Shown in pieces: positions 16,871 through 25,970 of a stretch of DNA of 64,000 bases. Below the pieces are notes generated by a model. That model ran no database searches. It worked only from the letters and a program-made list of their open reading frames with translations, and was not told the DNA's origin. A program made the translations under genes and the position numbers. The DNA lies in the NCBI GenBank assembly GCA_023954375.1, contig JAMLIC010000008.1, positions 173,642-237,641 on the forward strand, in the 5' to 3' direction. Origin of the DNA: Planctomycetota bacterium (GTDB taxonomy: Bacteria > Planctomycetota > J058). Numbering within the stretch: position 1 is the stretch's first letter; each line of letters starts with the position of its first letter.

Positions 16871-18256
16871 GTGCTCAAGGTCCCCGGCGAGGTCGACCAG
16901 ATCCTCGTCGCCAAGACTTACGAGGCCGGCCAGGAGCACGTCTTCGACTTCTGGGACGAGCTCTCGGAGGCGGAGCGCGCCCGCCTCCTCGACCAGCTGC
17001 GGGCGATCGACTACCAGCTCCTGGGTCGCCTGGCGAAGTCGATCGACGTGGAGCCCGCGCCGCCGGGCGCGGCGCAGGGGATCCCGACCGAGCCCGTGGC
17101 GCCCGAGCGCCGGCGCGAGCTCGAGGCCCTCGGCTGGGAGGCCCTCCGCCTGGGCAAGGTCGCCGCCCTCGTCGTGGCCGGCGGCCAGGGCACGCGCCTC
17201 GGCTGGGACCACCCGAAGGGCACGTTCGCCGCCTCCCCCGTCCTCGGCAAGAGCCTCTTCCAGCTCTTCGCCGAGCAGGTGCTGGCGACCTCGCGCCGCG
17301 CCGGCGCGCCCCTGCCCTGGTACGTGCTCACGTCGCAGCAGAACCGTGCCGAGACGGAGGCCTTCTTCGTCAGCCACGAGCACTTCGGCCTCCCCCCGGA
17401 GCAGGTGACGTTCCTCGTCCAGCGCGAGGTGCCGACGGTCGACCCGCGCGGCAAGCTCCTCATGACCGGCAAGGGCGAGCTCGCCATGAACCCGGACGGG
17501 CACGGCGGCACGCTCCGCGCCCTCCGCGAGGCCCGCGCGATCCAGGACCTGCTCGCCCGCGGGGTCGAGACCCTCTTCTACTTCCAGGTCGACAACCCCC
17601 TGTGCCGGATCGCCGACCCGGCGTTCATCGGGGCCCACCTGGCCGCCGGCGCCGAGGCGTCGACCAAGGTCGTGCGCAAGGTCGACCCCTCGGAGAAGAT
17701 CGGCCTCGTCGCCGAGCGCGGCGGCCGCGCCGGCGTGGTCGAGTACACCGAGCTGAGCCGCGCCGAGCAGGAGCGCCGCGACGACTCGGGCCAGCTCGTG
17801 TTCCGCGCCGGGAACACGGCGATCCACGCCTGGAGCCTGGCGTTCTTCCAGCGGCTGATCGACGCCGGCTACGAGCTCCCCTACCACATCGCGCGCAAGG
17901 CCGTCCCGCAGGTCGGCCCCGACGGCGCGGTCGAGACGCCGTCCGAGCCGAACGCGATCAAGTTCGAGACGTTCATCTTCGACCTGCTCCCCGAGGCGAA
18001 GGCCCACGTGGCGTTCGAGGTCGAGCGGGCCGAGGAGTTCGAGCCGCTGAAGAACAAGAGCGGCCCCTACTCCCCCGAGACCGTCCGCCGCGCGCAGAGC
18101 GACCGGGCCGCCCGCTGGCTCGCGGCCGCCGGGGCGACGCCGGACCCGGCGGTCACCTACGAGGTGTCGCCGCTGACCGCCCTCGATGCGGCCGAGCTCG
18201 CCGAGCGGCTGGCAGGCCTCGACCTCGCGCCGCGCGAGGGCAAGCTGGCGCTGTAG
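16871..18256 (+). CDS. UDP-N-acetylhexosamine/UDP-sugar pyrophosphorylase (UAP1-like)
   Basis: 461 residues from a GTG at 16871. Uses UTP to activate a sugar 1-phosphate (probably GlcNAc-1-P or a hexose-1-P) to UDP-sugar plus pyrophosphate. The nucleotidyltransferase loop is VVAGGQGTRLG (residues ~101-111), followed by WDHPKGTF. Further family positions are LTSQQNRAETEAFF, MNPDGHGGT (matching the eukaryotic P-N-G-N-G-G uridine loop), YFQVDNPLC (metal-binding Asp) and KFETFIFDLLPEA with KNKSGPYSPE near the end. The overall plan is the eukaryotic-type enzyme, not bacterial GlmU, GalU or GlgC. The precise sugar is not decidable from sequence. The next gene has its own -10 element, so this gene is probably monocistronic. 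Confidence 0.87.
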   Translation: MLKVPGEVDQILVAKTYEAGQEHVFDFWDELSEAERARLLDQLRAIDYQLLGRLAKSIDVEPAPPGAAQGIPTEPVAPERRRELEALGWEALRLGKVAALVVAGGQGTRLGWDHPKGTFAASPVLGKSLFQLFAEQVLATSRRAGAPLPWYVLTSQQNRAETEAFFVSHEHFGLPPEQVTFLVQREVPTVDPRGKLLMTGKGELAMNPDGHGGTLRALREARAIQDLLARGVETLFYFQVDNPLCRIADPAFIGAHLAAGAEASTKVVRKVDPSEKIGLVAERGGRAGVVEYTELSRAEQERRDDSGQLVFRAGNTAIHAWSLAFFQRLIDAGYELPYHIARKAVPQVGPDGAVETPSEPNAIKFETFIFDLLPEAKAHVAFEVERAEEFEPLKNKSGPYSPETVRRAQSDRAARWLAAAGATPDPAVTYEVSPLTALDAAELAERLAGLDLAPREGKLAL

Positions 18257-18294
18257 CGCGGCCCATCCCAGCCTTGCGCCCTGGCGCCATCGCC

Positions 18295-18300
18295 TATAAT
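18295..18300 (+). promoter_or_regulatory. -10 element (TATAAT) for the HEAT/TPR operon
   Basis: A perfect TATAAT at 18295-18300. The best -35 candidate is TTGCGC at 18274-18279, with a short 15-bp spacer. Transcription would start near 18307, giving a ~43-nt leader to the ATG at 18350. Confidence 0.55.
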
Positions 18301-18349
18301 CTCCACCGCGACGGGCGGTTGTCGCCGAGCGGTGTATCCCGGAGGGTCG

Positions 18350-19927
18350 ATGCCCCGAGCCGCGAGGCGGCACCACGGACCTACGCGCGCGGCGGCGCTC
18401 GCCGCGCTCCTGGGGGTGCTGTCCGCGGGCCTCGCCTCGGCCCAGGAGGTCGCGCCGGGCGGTCAGCCGCTGCGCCCGCCGGTCCTGGCCGTGGACGACC
18501 TCGTCGGCCCCGACTGGCGGTCCGCCCGGGCGGCCCACGACGAGCTCCTGCGCATGGGCGCGCGGGCCGTCCCGGCCATCCTCAAGGCCCGGCAGGAGGC
18601 GGCGGCCTCGGGCCAGGCGCGGCGCGCCCTCGACCGCGCCGCGACGACGATCATCCTCGCGACGGCCGGCGAGGCGCTGGCCCCGCTCGACGACGACGGC
18701 GCGCGCGCCGCGGCCGACGGGGCGCTCGGCGGCCTCGCCGGCGCGGACGGCCGCGAGCGCCCCGACGCGCAGATGCCGACGCTGCGGCTCGACGACCTCC
18801 GGGACGTCGGCGCCGTCACCGCGCCGGTCCCGCGCGACTGGTTCGGGCGCCGCCAGCGCGCGCGGCTGGCGCGCGGGGCGCTTGCCCTGATCGGGCCGGG
18901 CGCGGCCGGCCCGCTCCTCGCCGTGCCGCCGGCCCGCAGCCCCGAGCACGCGGCCGCCCTCGTCGCCGTCGTCCAGCACGTCTACCAGGCCGAGCGCGCC
19001 CGGGCGCAGGCCGCCGCGGACCCGGCCGCGCGCGAGGCGTTCCGCGCCTCCTACCGCGGCCTGGCCGACCTGGCCGCCCCGGTCGTGGCCGCCGGCGTCC
19101 GCGACGAGGACCCGTCGGTGCGGGCGACCTTCCAGGCGATCCGCGACGAGGCGGTCGAGGCCGCGCTCGCCGCGCTCGACGACGCCGACGCCGACCGCCG
19201 CGCGGCCGCCGAGGACGCGCTCCTGCGCCTCGAGCACCTGGCCCTCCCGGCGCTCCAGCGCGTCGCGCGCGGCGAGGACCCGGCGCGCGCCGGCCCGCAC
19301 GCCGTCGAGGCGGCCCGCCGCCTCGCCCGCTGGGTGCGCTTCGGGCTCTCCCCCGACCTCGTGCGCCGCCTCGGCCACGACCTCGAGGGCTACGAGGCCC
19401 TCGACTACCGCGCGCGGCGCGCGCGCGTGATCGAGCTCGAGCGCCTCGGCGGCCCGCAGGCGATCCCGGCGCTCCGCGCGCTCCTGCGCGAGGAGACCTC
19501 CGACGAGGTGCGCGCCGTCGCCGCGATCGGCCTCTTCCGCCAGGGCGACGCCGCCGGGGCCGAGTGGCTGGCCCTGCACGGCGGCGGGATCCCCCTCGTG
19601 CGCCTGTCGAAGCGCGACCTGTCGGCGATCTTCATGGACCAGGGGCTGCGCTATCTGACGCTCAGCCGCTTCGAGCGCGCGGAGCGCGAGTTCAAGCAGG
19701 TCCTCGAGCTCGAGCCGGCCAACGAGATCGCCTGGTACAACCTCGCCTGCACCTACTCCCGCTGGGGCAAGCCCGACGAGGCCTTCGAGCACCTACGGCG
19801 CGCCATCGAGCACGGCTTCGACGACGTGAGCCACATGGAGAAGGACACGGACCTCGACCCGCTCCGCGGCGACCCGCGCTACAGGGAGCTGATCGACGGG
19901 ATCCGGGCGCGCAGGAGCAAGCAGTGA
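18350..19927 (+). CDS. Secreted HEAT-repeat protein with C-terminal TPR
   Basis: 525 residues; ATG at 18350 after CCGGAGGG. A signal peptide (residues ~1-29, ending GLASAQE) predicts export. The body is helical repeat of HEAT/Armadillo type (for example DDEVRAVAAIGLFRQGDA-like units, LGGPQAIPALRALLREE). The last ~100 residues are TPR-like: YLTLSRFERAEREFKQVLEL, then EIAWYNLACTYSRWGKPDEA and FEHLRRAIEHG. A protein-interaction scaffold in the cell envelope is the likely general role. Its stop overlaps the GTG of the next gene (GTGA), so the two TPR proteins are co-translated. Confidence 0.8.
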   Translation: MPRAARRHHGPTRAAALAALLGVLSAGLASAQEVAPGGQPLRPPVLAVDDLVGPDWRSARAAHDELLRMGARAVPAILKARQEAAASGQARRALDRAATTIILATAGEALAPLDDDGARAAADGALGGLAGADGRERPDAQMPTLRLDDLRDVGAVTAPVPRDWFGRRQRARLARGALALIGPGAAGPLLAVPPARSPEHAAALVAVVQHVYQAERARAQAAADPAAREAFRASYRGLADLAAPVVAAGVRDEDPSVRATFQAIRDEAVEAALAALDDADADRRAAAEDALLRLEHLALPALQRVARGEDPARAGPHAVEAARRLARWVRFGLSPDLVRRLGHDLEGYEALDYRARRARVIELERLGGPQAIPALRALLREETSDEVRAVAAIGLFRQGDAAGAEWLALHGGGIPLVRLSKRDLSAIFMDQGLRYLTLSRFERAEREFKQVLELEPANEIAWYNLACTYSRWGKPDEAFEHLRRAIEHGFDDVSHMEKDTDLDPLRGDPRYRELIDGIRARRSKQ

Positions 19928-22900
19928 CGGCCGTCACCGACGCGCGCACCGGGGCGGAGACCGACTTCGCGCTCCTGCTCTCGCAGCTGCAGGAGCAGGG
20001 GCGGACGGGCACGCTCAAGCTCTCGGGCCCCGACGGGCAGGTGAAGTACGTCTACTTCAAGCGGGGCACGATCGAGCTGCTGAAGACGAACCGCTCGCGG
20101 ACGCTCCTGGGCAAGGCGCTGCTCAAGCAGCGCAAGCTCACCGAGGAGCAGCTCCAGTCGGCGCTCGAGCGGCAGCGCGCCGCGTCGGCCAAGCTCCGGC
20201 TGGGCGAGATCCTCGTGGGCATGGGGATCGTCCTCGAGTCGGACGTCCACCGCGCGCTCGCCTACCAGATCGCCGAGGAGGTGTTCGAGATGTTCGGCTG
20301 GCCCCGCCTCCGGAGCGAGTTCTACCGGGGGGAGCCGCCGCTCGACATCTTCGAGAGCGAGGACCTGCAGGCCCGCGTGTCGCTCTCCCCCGTGCAGCTC
20401 TCGCGCGAGGCGGTCCGGCGCCAGAACGAGCTGGAGGAGATCCACCGCGCGCTCCCCTCGCAGCGCGACGTCGTGGCGCTCGGGCCGCAGGCCTACGCCC
20501 GGGCGGAGAGCGAGCAGAACCCGGCCGTGCAGGAGGTCGTCTCGACCGTGGACGGCCAGGGCAGCCTCGCCGAGGTGCTCGACCGGGTGCGCGCGCCCGA
20601 CCTCGTGGCCCTGCGCGTCCTGTCGAAGATGATCCACGAGGGCGAGGCGCACACCCTGCCCGCCAACGAGCTGGTGAAGCTCGGGGCCGAGCTGGAGCGG
20701 CGCGGCGAGTTCGAGCGCGCCCGCGAGCGCTTCCTGCGCGCCGAGGAGCTCGGCCACGCCGACTTCGACCTGCCCTGCCGGATCGGCCAGCTGTCGGAGG
20801 CGCTGGGCGACGTGCCCGACGCCTGCCGCCGCTACGTGGTCTACGCCGAGCGCTGCGCGCAGCAGGGCTACCCCGACGTGGCCACGGCCACGCTCCAGCG
20901 GGTGATCGACCTGCAGCCCGGCGACCTCGAGGCGCGGGAGCGCCTGGCCGAGCTCCTGGCCCGGAGCGCCCGAACGCTGGCGGAGGCGGGCGACCCCGCC
21001 GCGGCGGGGCGGGCGCTCGAGGCCGGGCAGCACTACGAGCAGCTCCTCTCGCAGACCGCCGCGCCGCCCGAGCAGCGGCGGGTCCTCGGCGCGCTCGTGG
21101 CGCTCCTGCCCGACCGCGTCGACCTGCGCGAGCGCATGGCGCAGGTGTCGCTCGCGCTCGGCGACCCGGGGCAGGCCGTGCAGGACCTGCAGGACCTGGC
21201 GATCCACGCCCTCGAGGCGGGGGACCTCGCGCGAGCGACCGCCACGCTGGAGAAGATCCTCGAGATCGACCCGGACGACCTGCTGGCGCTGCAGTCGCTC
21301 GCCACGACCTACGCCCGCATGGGGAGGACGGCCGACGCGGTGCGCGAGTTCCTCCGGCTGGCCCGGACGCTCGAGGAGAGCGGGCTGGCCACGGCCAGCG
21401 CCGACCGCATGGTCGAGATCTACGAGAAGGTGGTCGACCTCGAGCCCGGCAACACCGAGGCGCGCGCCTTCCTCGCCCGGGCCTACGACGACAAGAAGGA
21501 GGCCGACAAGGCCGTCGCCCACTACGCGAGCATCGCCGACGCGCTGCGCCGCAAGGGCGACGACGCCGAGCTCCTGGCGACGCTCGACAAGCTGATCACG
21601 CTCAGGCCCACCGACCAGGCGCTGGCGCTCGAGCGCGCGGGCCTCCTGCGCACGCTCGGGCGCGGGGGCGAGGCGCTCGAGGCCATGCGCGCCATGGCCG
21701 AGGCGGCCGCGCGGCAGGGGGACGCCGCCACGGCCCAGAAGGCCTGGTCCGAGGTCCTGGCGCAGGTCCCGGGCGACCTCGACGCGCACCTGGCGCTCGC
21801 CCGGCTCGAGGAGAAGAACCGCGAGCACGCGGCGGCGGCGCGGCGGCTCGCGGCCGTGTTCGAGCTGGCCCTGGTCGCGGGCAAGGACGACCTGGCGGAG
21901 GAGGCGGTCAAGCGCGCGCTGGACCTCGAGCCCGATCGCCCCGAGCACCGCGAGCGGCTGGCGCGGATCCTCGCCCTGCGCGGGCGCAAGGACGAGGCGG
22001 CGCGCACGCTCGTCCGCGCGGCGCGCCGCGCGCGCGACGACGAGAACGTGGGCACGGCGCAGGCCTGGGCGCGGCGCGCGCTCGAGCTCGACGGCACCTG
22101 CGACGACGCCCGCGACCTGCTCGAGGCGCTGAAGCGGCCGCCCGTGGCCGCCGCGCCGGCGCCCGAGGAGCAGCGGCCGGTCATCCACGCGACGATCACC
22201 GGCGGCGCGCCCAGCATGTCGATCGACAGCTTCAAGACCAAGACCCGCAAGATCGGCGGGATCGCGGAGCGCCTGCGGAACATGGCCGGCGGCGGCGGCC
22301 CGGCGACGCCCGCCCCGCCCGCGGCCCCCGACGGCGAGCAGAAGGTCGCGAAGGGGCCGGAGGCGCCCGGCGAGGCGGCCGACCCGTCGCTGTCGCGCAA
22401 GGCGTCGTCGGCCATGAGCCGCCTCAAGGCGCTCAAGTCGGGCGGCAGCGAGCCCGCCGCCCTGCCGCTCGACGACGCGCCGCCTCCCCCCCTCTCGACG
22501 CCGGTCTCGAAGGGCCCCGAGGGCCCGGGCGAGGCGGTCGACGTCGGTGTGCCGCCGGAGCAAGCGGGAGGCCCGCTGCTGCGCACGCCGTCAGAAGGTG
22601 GCGGCGTCCACGACCCGCAGCGCGGCAGCGCGACGAAGCTTGCGGAGGCGGGACACACCGGCGCCCTGGCGAAGAAGGCGTCGTCGGCCATGAACCGCCT
22701 CAAGGCGCTGAAGGCCGGCGGCGGGAGCGAGCCCGCGGCGCCGCCCCTGCCGGCGCAGCAGGTCTCGAAGGGGCCGGAGGCGCCGGGCGATGCCGTCGAC
22801 GAGGGCCTGGCGAAGAAGGCCTCGTCGGCCATGAACCGGCTCAGGGCGCTCAAGGCGGGCGGGGGCGCGCCCCCGCCCGAGGCCGCGCCGCCCGCGCAGC

Positions 22901-23553
22901 CGATCTCGAAGGGGCCGGAGGCGCCCGGCGACGCGGTGGACGAGGGCGTGGCGAAGAAGGCGTCGTCGGCCATGAACCGGCTCAAGGCGCTCAAGGCGGG
23001 CGGCGGCGCGCCCCCGCCGCCCGAGGCCGCGCCGCCCGCGCAGCAAGTCTCGAAAGGCCCCGAGGGCCCGGGCGAGGCGGTGGACGAAGGCCTGGCGAAG
23101 AAGGCGTCGTCGGCCATGAACCGGCTCAAGGCGCTCAAGGCGGGCGGCGGCGCGCCCCCGGCGCCCGAGGCCGCCCCGCCCGCCCAGCAGGTCTCGAAGG
23201 GCCCCGAGGCGCCGGGCGACGTGGTGGACCTGGGCCTGGCGAAGAAGGCGTCGTCGGCCATGAGCCGCCTCAAGGCGCTGAAGGCCGGCGGCGGCGGCGC
23301 GTCGCCGTCCGAGGCGCCGGCGCCGGCGGCTGGCCAGACGATCTCGAAGGGGCCGGAGGCGCCGGGCGACGCGGTGGACCAGGGCCTGGCGAAGAAGGCG
23401 TCGTCGGCCATGAGCCGCCTGAAGGCGCTGAAGGCGGGCGGGAGCGCCCCGCCGCCGCCGCCTGCGCCGGACGGCGGCCCGGCCGCCGGCGTCCAGGCCG
23501 ACGAGGACGACGCGTCGGGCGAGGGTCAGGCCTTCGAGTCGACCGTCGCCTGA
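19924..23553 (+). CDS. DUF4388/TPR protein with a seven-unit helical repeat tail
   Basis: 1209 residues from the GTG at 19924. Residues ~15-150 resemble the DUF4388/PATAN domain of social-motility and two-component regulators (QEQGRTGTLKLSG, YVYFKRGTIELLKT) followed by a GspE-N-like helix pair (LGEILVGMGIVLESDVHRAL). Residues ~240-735 are tetratricopeptide repeats (EILEIDPDDLLALQSLATTY-like units). The tail (~750-1209) has seven copies of KKASSAMNRLKALKAGGG, each preceded by SKGPEAPGDAVDEG and a Pro/Ala linker, about 46 residues per unit. The first variable unit carries an extra ~35 residues (22549-22665) unlike the rest. There is no signal peptide, so it is cytoplasmic. Scaffold function is inferred; the tail could be a multivalent binding platform. 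Confidence 0.8.
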   Translation: MTAVTDARTGAETDFALLLSQLQEQGRTGTLKLSGPDGQVKYVYFKRGTIELLKTNRSRTLLGKALLKQRKLTEEQLQSALERQRAASAKLRLGEILVGMGIVLESDVHRALAYQIAEEVFEMFGWPRLRSEFYRGEPPLDIFESEDLQARVSLSPVQLSREAVRRQNELEEIHRALPSQRDVVALGPQAYARAESEQNPAVQEVVSTVDGQGSLAEVLDRVRAPDLVALRVLSKMIHEGEAHTLPANELVKLGAELERRGEFERARERFLRAEELGHADFDLPCRIGQLSEALGDVPDACRRYVVYAERCAQQGYPDVATATLQRVIDLQPGDLEARERLAELLARSARTLAEAGDPAAAGRALEAGQHYEQLLSQTAAPPEQRRVLGALVALLPDRVDLRERMAQVSLALGDPGQAVQDLQDLAIHALEAGDLARATATLEKILEIDPDDLLALQSLATTYARMGRTADAVREFLRLARTLEESGLATASADRMVEIYEKVVDLEPGNTEARAFLARAYDDKKEADKAVAHYASIADALRRKGDDAELLATLDKLITLRPTDQALALERAGLLRTLGRGGEALEAMRAMAEAAARQGDAATAQKAWSEVLAQVPGDLDAHLALARLEEKNREHAAAARRLAAVFELALVAGKDDLAEEAVKRALDLEPDRPEHRERLARILALRGRKDEAARTLVRAARRARDDENVGTAQAWARRALELDGTCDDARDLLEALKRPPVAAAPAPEEQRPVIHATITGGAPSMSIDSFKTKTRKIGGIAERLRNMAGGGGPATPAPPAAPDGEQKVAKGPEAPGEAADPSLSRKASSAMSRLKALKSGGSEPAALPLDDAPPPPLSTPVSKGPEGPGEAVDVGVPPEQAGGPLLRTPSEGGGVHDPQRGSATKLAEAGHTGALAKKASSAMNRLKALKAGGGSEPAAPPLPAQQVSKGPEAPGDAVDEGLAKKASSAMNRLRALKAGGGAPPPEAAPPAQPISKGPEAPGDAVDEGVAKKASSAMNRLKALKAGGGAPPPPEAAPPAQQVSKGPEGPGEAVDEGLAKKASSAMNRLKALKAGGGAPPAPEAAPPAQQVSKGPEAPGDVVDLGLAKKASSAMSRLKALKAGGGGASPSEAPAPAAGQTISKGPEAPGDAVDQGLAKKASSAMSRLKALKAGGSAPPPPPAPDGGPAAGVQADEDDASGEGQAFESTVA

Positions 23554-23793
23554 TCGCGCTCCGCCGAGCCCGGCGTCACCGCTCGCCCGAGGCGAGCGCA
23601 CGTCGCCGATCACCGGCCCCGAGGTGCTCGGGCGAGGGCGAAAGCACGCACGGCGCCGCCGCTCAAGCCCGCGCCGCGTGTCGCGCTGGACGCGGCGGCC
23701 GCCCGCGCGCGTGGGCCGCCCCCGCCGCCCCGCCGCGGCGTATCATGGAACGACCAGGCGCGCCCGGGCGCGCGCCGCCGAGGACACCCACCC

Positions 23794-24237
23794 ATGCCGT
23801 CGTTGTCTCTCACGTTGACGCCGGAGCAGCTCGTCGACCTCGACAGCGCGGACCGCGACGAGGTCCTGCGCGCCATGGCGGAGGTCGCCGCCAAGGACGC
23901 CGGCCTCGAGCCGGAGCGGCTCCTCCAGGCGATCCTCGACCGCGAGGCGCTCCTCTCGACCGGCTTCGGCGGGGGCGCGGCCATGCCGCACGTCCGCCTG
24001 CAGGGGGTCAGACGCTTCCACACGGTCCTCGGCCGCACCCGGCAGGGCGTCGAGTTCGCCGCCGCCGACGAGCGGCCGGTGCACATCCTCCTCCTGATCG
24101 TCGGCCCCGAGGCCGACCGCGACGGCTACAAGAAGCTCATGGCGAAGGGGGCCCGCTTCCTCAAGCAGGAGTACACGAAGCTCCTCGAGGCGCCGGACCT
24201 CTCGGCCTGCCTGCTCGAGCTCGTGCAGGAGTACTAG
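23794..24237 (+). CDS. PTS EIIA type-2 (PtsN/fructose IIA-like) domain protein
   Basis: 147 residues, the size of a stand-alone EIIA. The signature DREALLSTGFGGGAAMPHVR places the phosphoryl-accepting His at residue 66, and ILLLIVGPEADRDGYKKLMA matches the next conserved strand. Stand-alone proteins of this class regulate nitrogen/carbon metabolism or potassium transport rather than carry sugar. No HPr or EI gene is in the window. A TATCAT at 23740-23745 could be the -10 box. The following gene starts 2 nt after its stop. Confidence 0.85.
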   Translation: MPSLSLTLTPEQLVDLDSADRDEVLRAMAEVAAKDAGLEPERLLQAILDREALLSTGFGGGAAMPHVRLQGVRRFHTVLGRTRQGVEFAAADERPVHILLLIVGPEADRDGYKKLMAKGARFLKQEYTKLLEAPDLSACLLELVQEY

Positions 24238-24238
24238 C

Positions 24239-24658
24239 GTGACCGAGCGGCCCGAGGACGAGGAGTCGGAGAGCCTGACCCGGCGGATCCTCACCCTGGG
24301 GCTCGGGGCCTACTTCCTCACCGAGGACACGGTCCGCCGCTACGTCAAGGACGCCAAGATCCCGCGGAACATCGCCCAGGGGATCGTCCAGAACGCCACG
24401 AAGGGCAAGGAGGAGCTCTACGCCTTCGTCGCCCGCGAGCTGTCGGGCTTCCTCAAGCAGCTCGACCTGCAGGCCGAGCTCGACCGGTTCGTCCGCAGCC
24501 ACAAGGTGCGGATCAACGCCGAGATCGAGTTCCTGCCCCGCCCGGCGCCGCCCGACGACGCCGAGCCCGCCGAGGAGGGCGAGCGCCCGCTGCCCGAGTT
24601 CGAGTGGAACGTCTCGCTCAAGCGCCCCGACGACGAGCAGCAGGTCCCGGAGCGCTGA
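24239..24658 (+). CDS. Small conserved-looking protein with phasin-like helix
   Basis: 139 residues from GTG at 24239, one base after the EIIA stop, so clearly the same operon. The first 90 residues are helical (LTRRILTLGLGAYFLTEDTV, then FVARELSGFLKQLDLQAELDRF), and the tail is acidic and Pro-rich. The helical part resembles polyhydroxyalkanoate granule-associated (phasin-like) proteins of about 110-140 residues, but the match is general. No signal peptide or membrane helix. Function unknown. Confidence 0.55.
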   Translation: MTERPEDEESESLTRRILTLGLGAYFLTEDTVRRYVKDAKIPRNIAQGIVQNATKGKEELYAFVARELSGFLKQLDLQAELDRFVRSHKVRINAEIEFLPRPAPPDDAEPAEEGERPLPEFEWNVSLKRPDDEQQVPER

Positions 24659-24734
24659 AGCGGTCGCGCCCGGCGGGGGCCCCGGTCGCGCCGCCGTCCA
24701 GGTTCACGGGCGTGCTCGGGCCGGAAGTGATCGC

Positions 24735-24740
24735 TATACT
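24735..24740 (+). promoter_or_regulatory. -10 element (TATACT) before the lipoprotein-MNIO cassette
   Basis: TATACT at 24735-24740, 83 bp ahead of the small lipoprotein gene. No -35 hexamer of good quality lies at the right distance, so an activator or another sigma factor may be needed. Confidence 0.4.
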
Positions 24741-24823
24741 CCGCCGGCTGGGGCCTGGCGGGGCACGTCGGCGTGGGGCCGGCGGACGTGACCGGGCGCC
24801 GGCCGACAGAGGAGAGCCCGCCA

Positions 24824-25018
24824 GTGAAGATCACCAAGCTCGTCGGCGTGATGGCGATCAGCGCCCTCGTCTCGATCGGCTGCAAGAGCGGCGACTCGGG
24901 CGGCGGCGACGCGTCGGGCGGCGGCAAGGAGCCGGCCGTCAAGGACGACTCGTGCGGCAAGGACCACGACCACGGCGCCGGCGGCGGGGCGCAGGACGAC
25001 GGCGCGGGCAAGCAGTAG
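24824..25018 (+). CDS. Small lipoprotein, candidate MNIO substrate (RiPP precursor)
   Basis: 64 residues from the GTG at 24824, with GAGGAG upstream. The signal peptide ends LVSIGC, a lipobox with Cys at residue 20. The mature part is Gly/Asp-rich with a single further Cys in DDSCGKDHDHGAGGG. It stands directly upstream of a DUF692 (MNIO) gene and a DUF2063 gene, the place occupied by the BufA-type precursor in bufferin loci. It is not a DUF2282 BufA. The Ser-Cys-Gly-Lys and following acidic/His residues would be the core. A simple structural lipoprotein unrelated to the MNIO is the alternative. Confidence 0.6.
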   Translation: MKITKLVGVMAISALVSIGCKSGDSGGGDASGGGKEPAVKDDSCGKDHDHGAGGGAQDDGAGKQ

Positions 25019-25042
25019 CCGCCCGTGCGACGCCGCGGGCGG
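25019..25042 (+). terminator. Hairpin between precursor and MNIO gene (possible attenuator)
   Basis: CCGCCCG (25019-25025) pairs with CGGGCGG (25036-25042), starting at the base after the lipoprotein stop. Its position would let a small precursor be made in excess over the enzymes downstream, as often seen in peptide gene clusters. No U-tract. Confidence 0.4.
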
Positions 25043-25112
25043 GCAGGCCGGACGCTCCTGTGATCGACGGGGTCGTCTGGTCCGCCGCCGTCCGCGAGGC
25101 GCCGGGGTAGCC

Positions 25113-25970
25113 GTGGAGCCGCTCCCCTACCTCGGCGTCGGCGTCGGCCTCCGGCGCGAGCACTTCGTCGCGTTGCCGGGGGTCGACCGCCCGCTCGACT
25201 GGGTCGAGGTCACCCCCGAGACCTTCCTCCACGTCGGCGGCCGGGCCCGGCGGGCGCTCCTGGCCTGCCGCGCGCGCTGGCCCGTCGTGCCGCACGGGGT
25301 CGCGCTGGACGTCGGCGGCCCGGACCCGCTCGACGACGCCTACCTGGACGCGCTCCGCGGCCTGTGCGACGAGGTCGACGCCCCCTTCTTCTCCGACCAC
25401 CTGTCGTTCTGCCGCCTGGGCGGCGTCTACCTGCACGACCTCCTGCCGCTGCCCATGAACGACGACGCGGTCGCGCACGTGGCGCCGCGGATCCGGGCGG
25501 CCGCGGCGCGGGTCGGGCGCCCGTTCCTGCTGGAGAACCCGACCTACTACGAGGTCATGCCGGGCGCGACGCTCGACGAGGCGGCGTTCCTCACCCGCGT
25601 CGTCGAGGCGGCCGACTGCGGCCTGCTCCTCGACCTCAACAACGTCCACGTCAACGCGCTCAACCACGGCTACGACCCGGTGGCCTTCCTGGACGCCCTG
25701 CCGCTGGAGCGCGTCGGACAGGTGCACCTCGCCGGCCACGACGTCCGGCCGGACGTCGTCCTCGACACGCACCGCGGCCCGGTGCCGGACGCCGTGTGGC
25801 GCCTGTTCGAGCACCTCCTCGCGCGCACGGGTCCGGTGACCACGCTGATCGAGTGGGACACGGCCGTCCCGCCCGACCCGGGCCCGCTCCTCGACGAGGC
25901 CGACCGCGCGCGCGCGCTCCTGGCGACGACCGCCACCCGGCGCGTGGTCAGGCCGCGGGGGACGACGTGA
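25113..25970 (+). CDS. DUF692 / multinuclear non-heme iron oxidase (MNIO, BufB-like)
   Basis: 285 residues, the usual size. Enzymes of this family (MbnB, TglH, BufB) use two or three iron ions and O2 to rebuild Cys or neighbouring residues of ribosomal peptides. The TIM-barrel metal ligands are all present: His61 (PHGVALDVGG), Asp95-His96 (FFSDHLSF), Glu141-Asn142 (LLENPTYYE), Asp174 and His179 (LLDLNNVHVN), His205 and His209 (QVHLAGHD), Glu247 and Asp249 (IEWDT). The start is GTG at 25113 with a weak ribosome site. The stop overlaps the next gene by GTGA. With the small lipoprotein upstream and DUF2063 downstream it forms a three-gene cassette like bufABC. Confidence 0.92.
   Translation: MEPLPYLGVGVGLRREHFVALPGVDRPLDWVEVTPETFLHVGGRARRALLACRARWPVVPHGVALDVGGPDPLDDAYLDALRGLCDEVDAPFFSDHLSFCRLGGVYLHDLLPLPMNDDAVAHVAPRIRAAAARVGRPFLLENPTYYEVMPGATLDEAAFLTRVVEAADCGLLLDLNNVHVNALNHGYDPVAFLDALPLERVGQVHLAGHDVRPDVVLDTHRGPVPDAVWRLFEHLLARTGPVTTLIEWDTAVPPDPGPLLDEADRARALLATTATRRVVRPRGTT

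Noticed and set aside
24824..25018. Annotating the small lipoprotein as BufA (DUF2282)
   Set aside because: It lacks the DUF2282 cysteine pattern and transmembrane layout; only context supports a precursor role.
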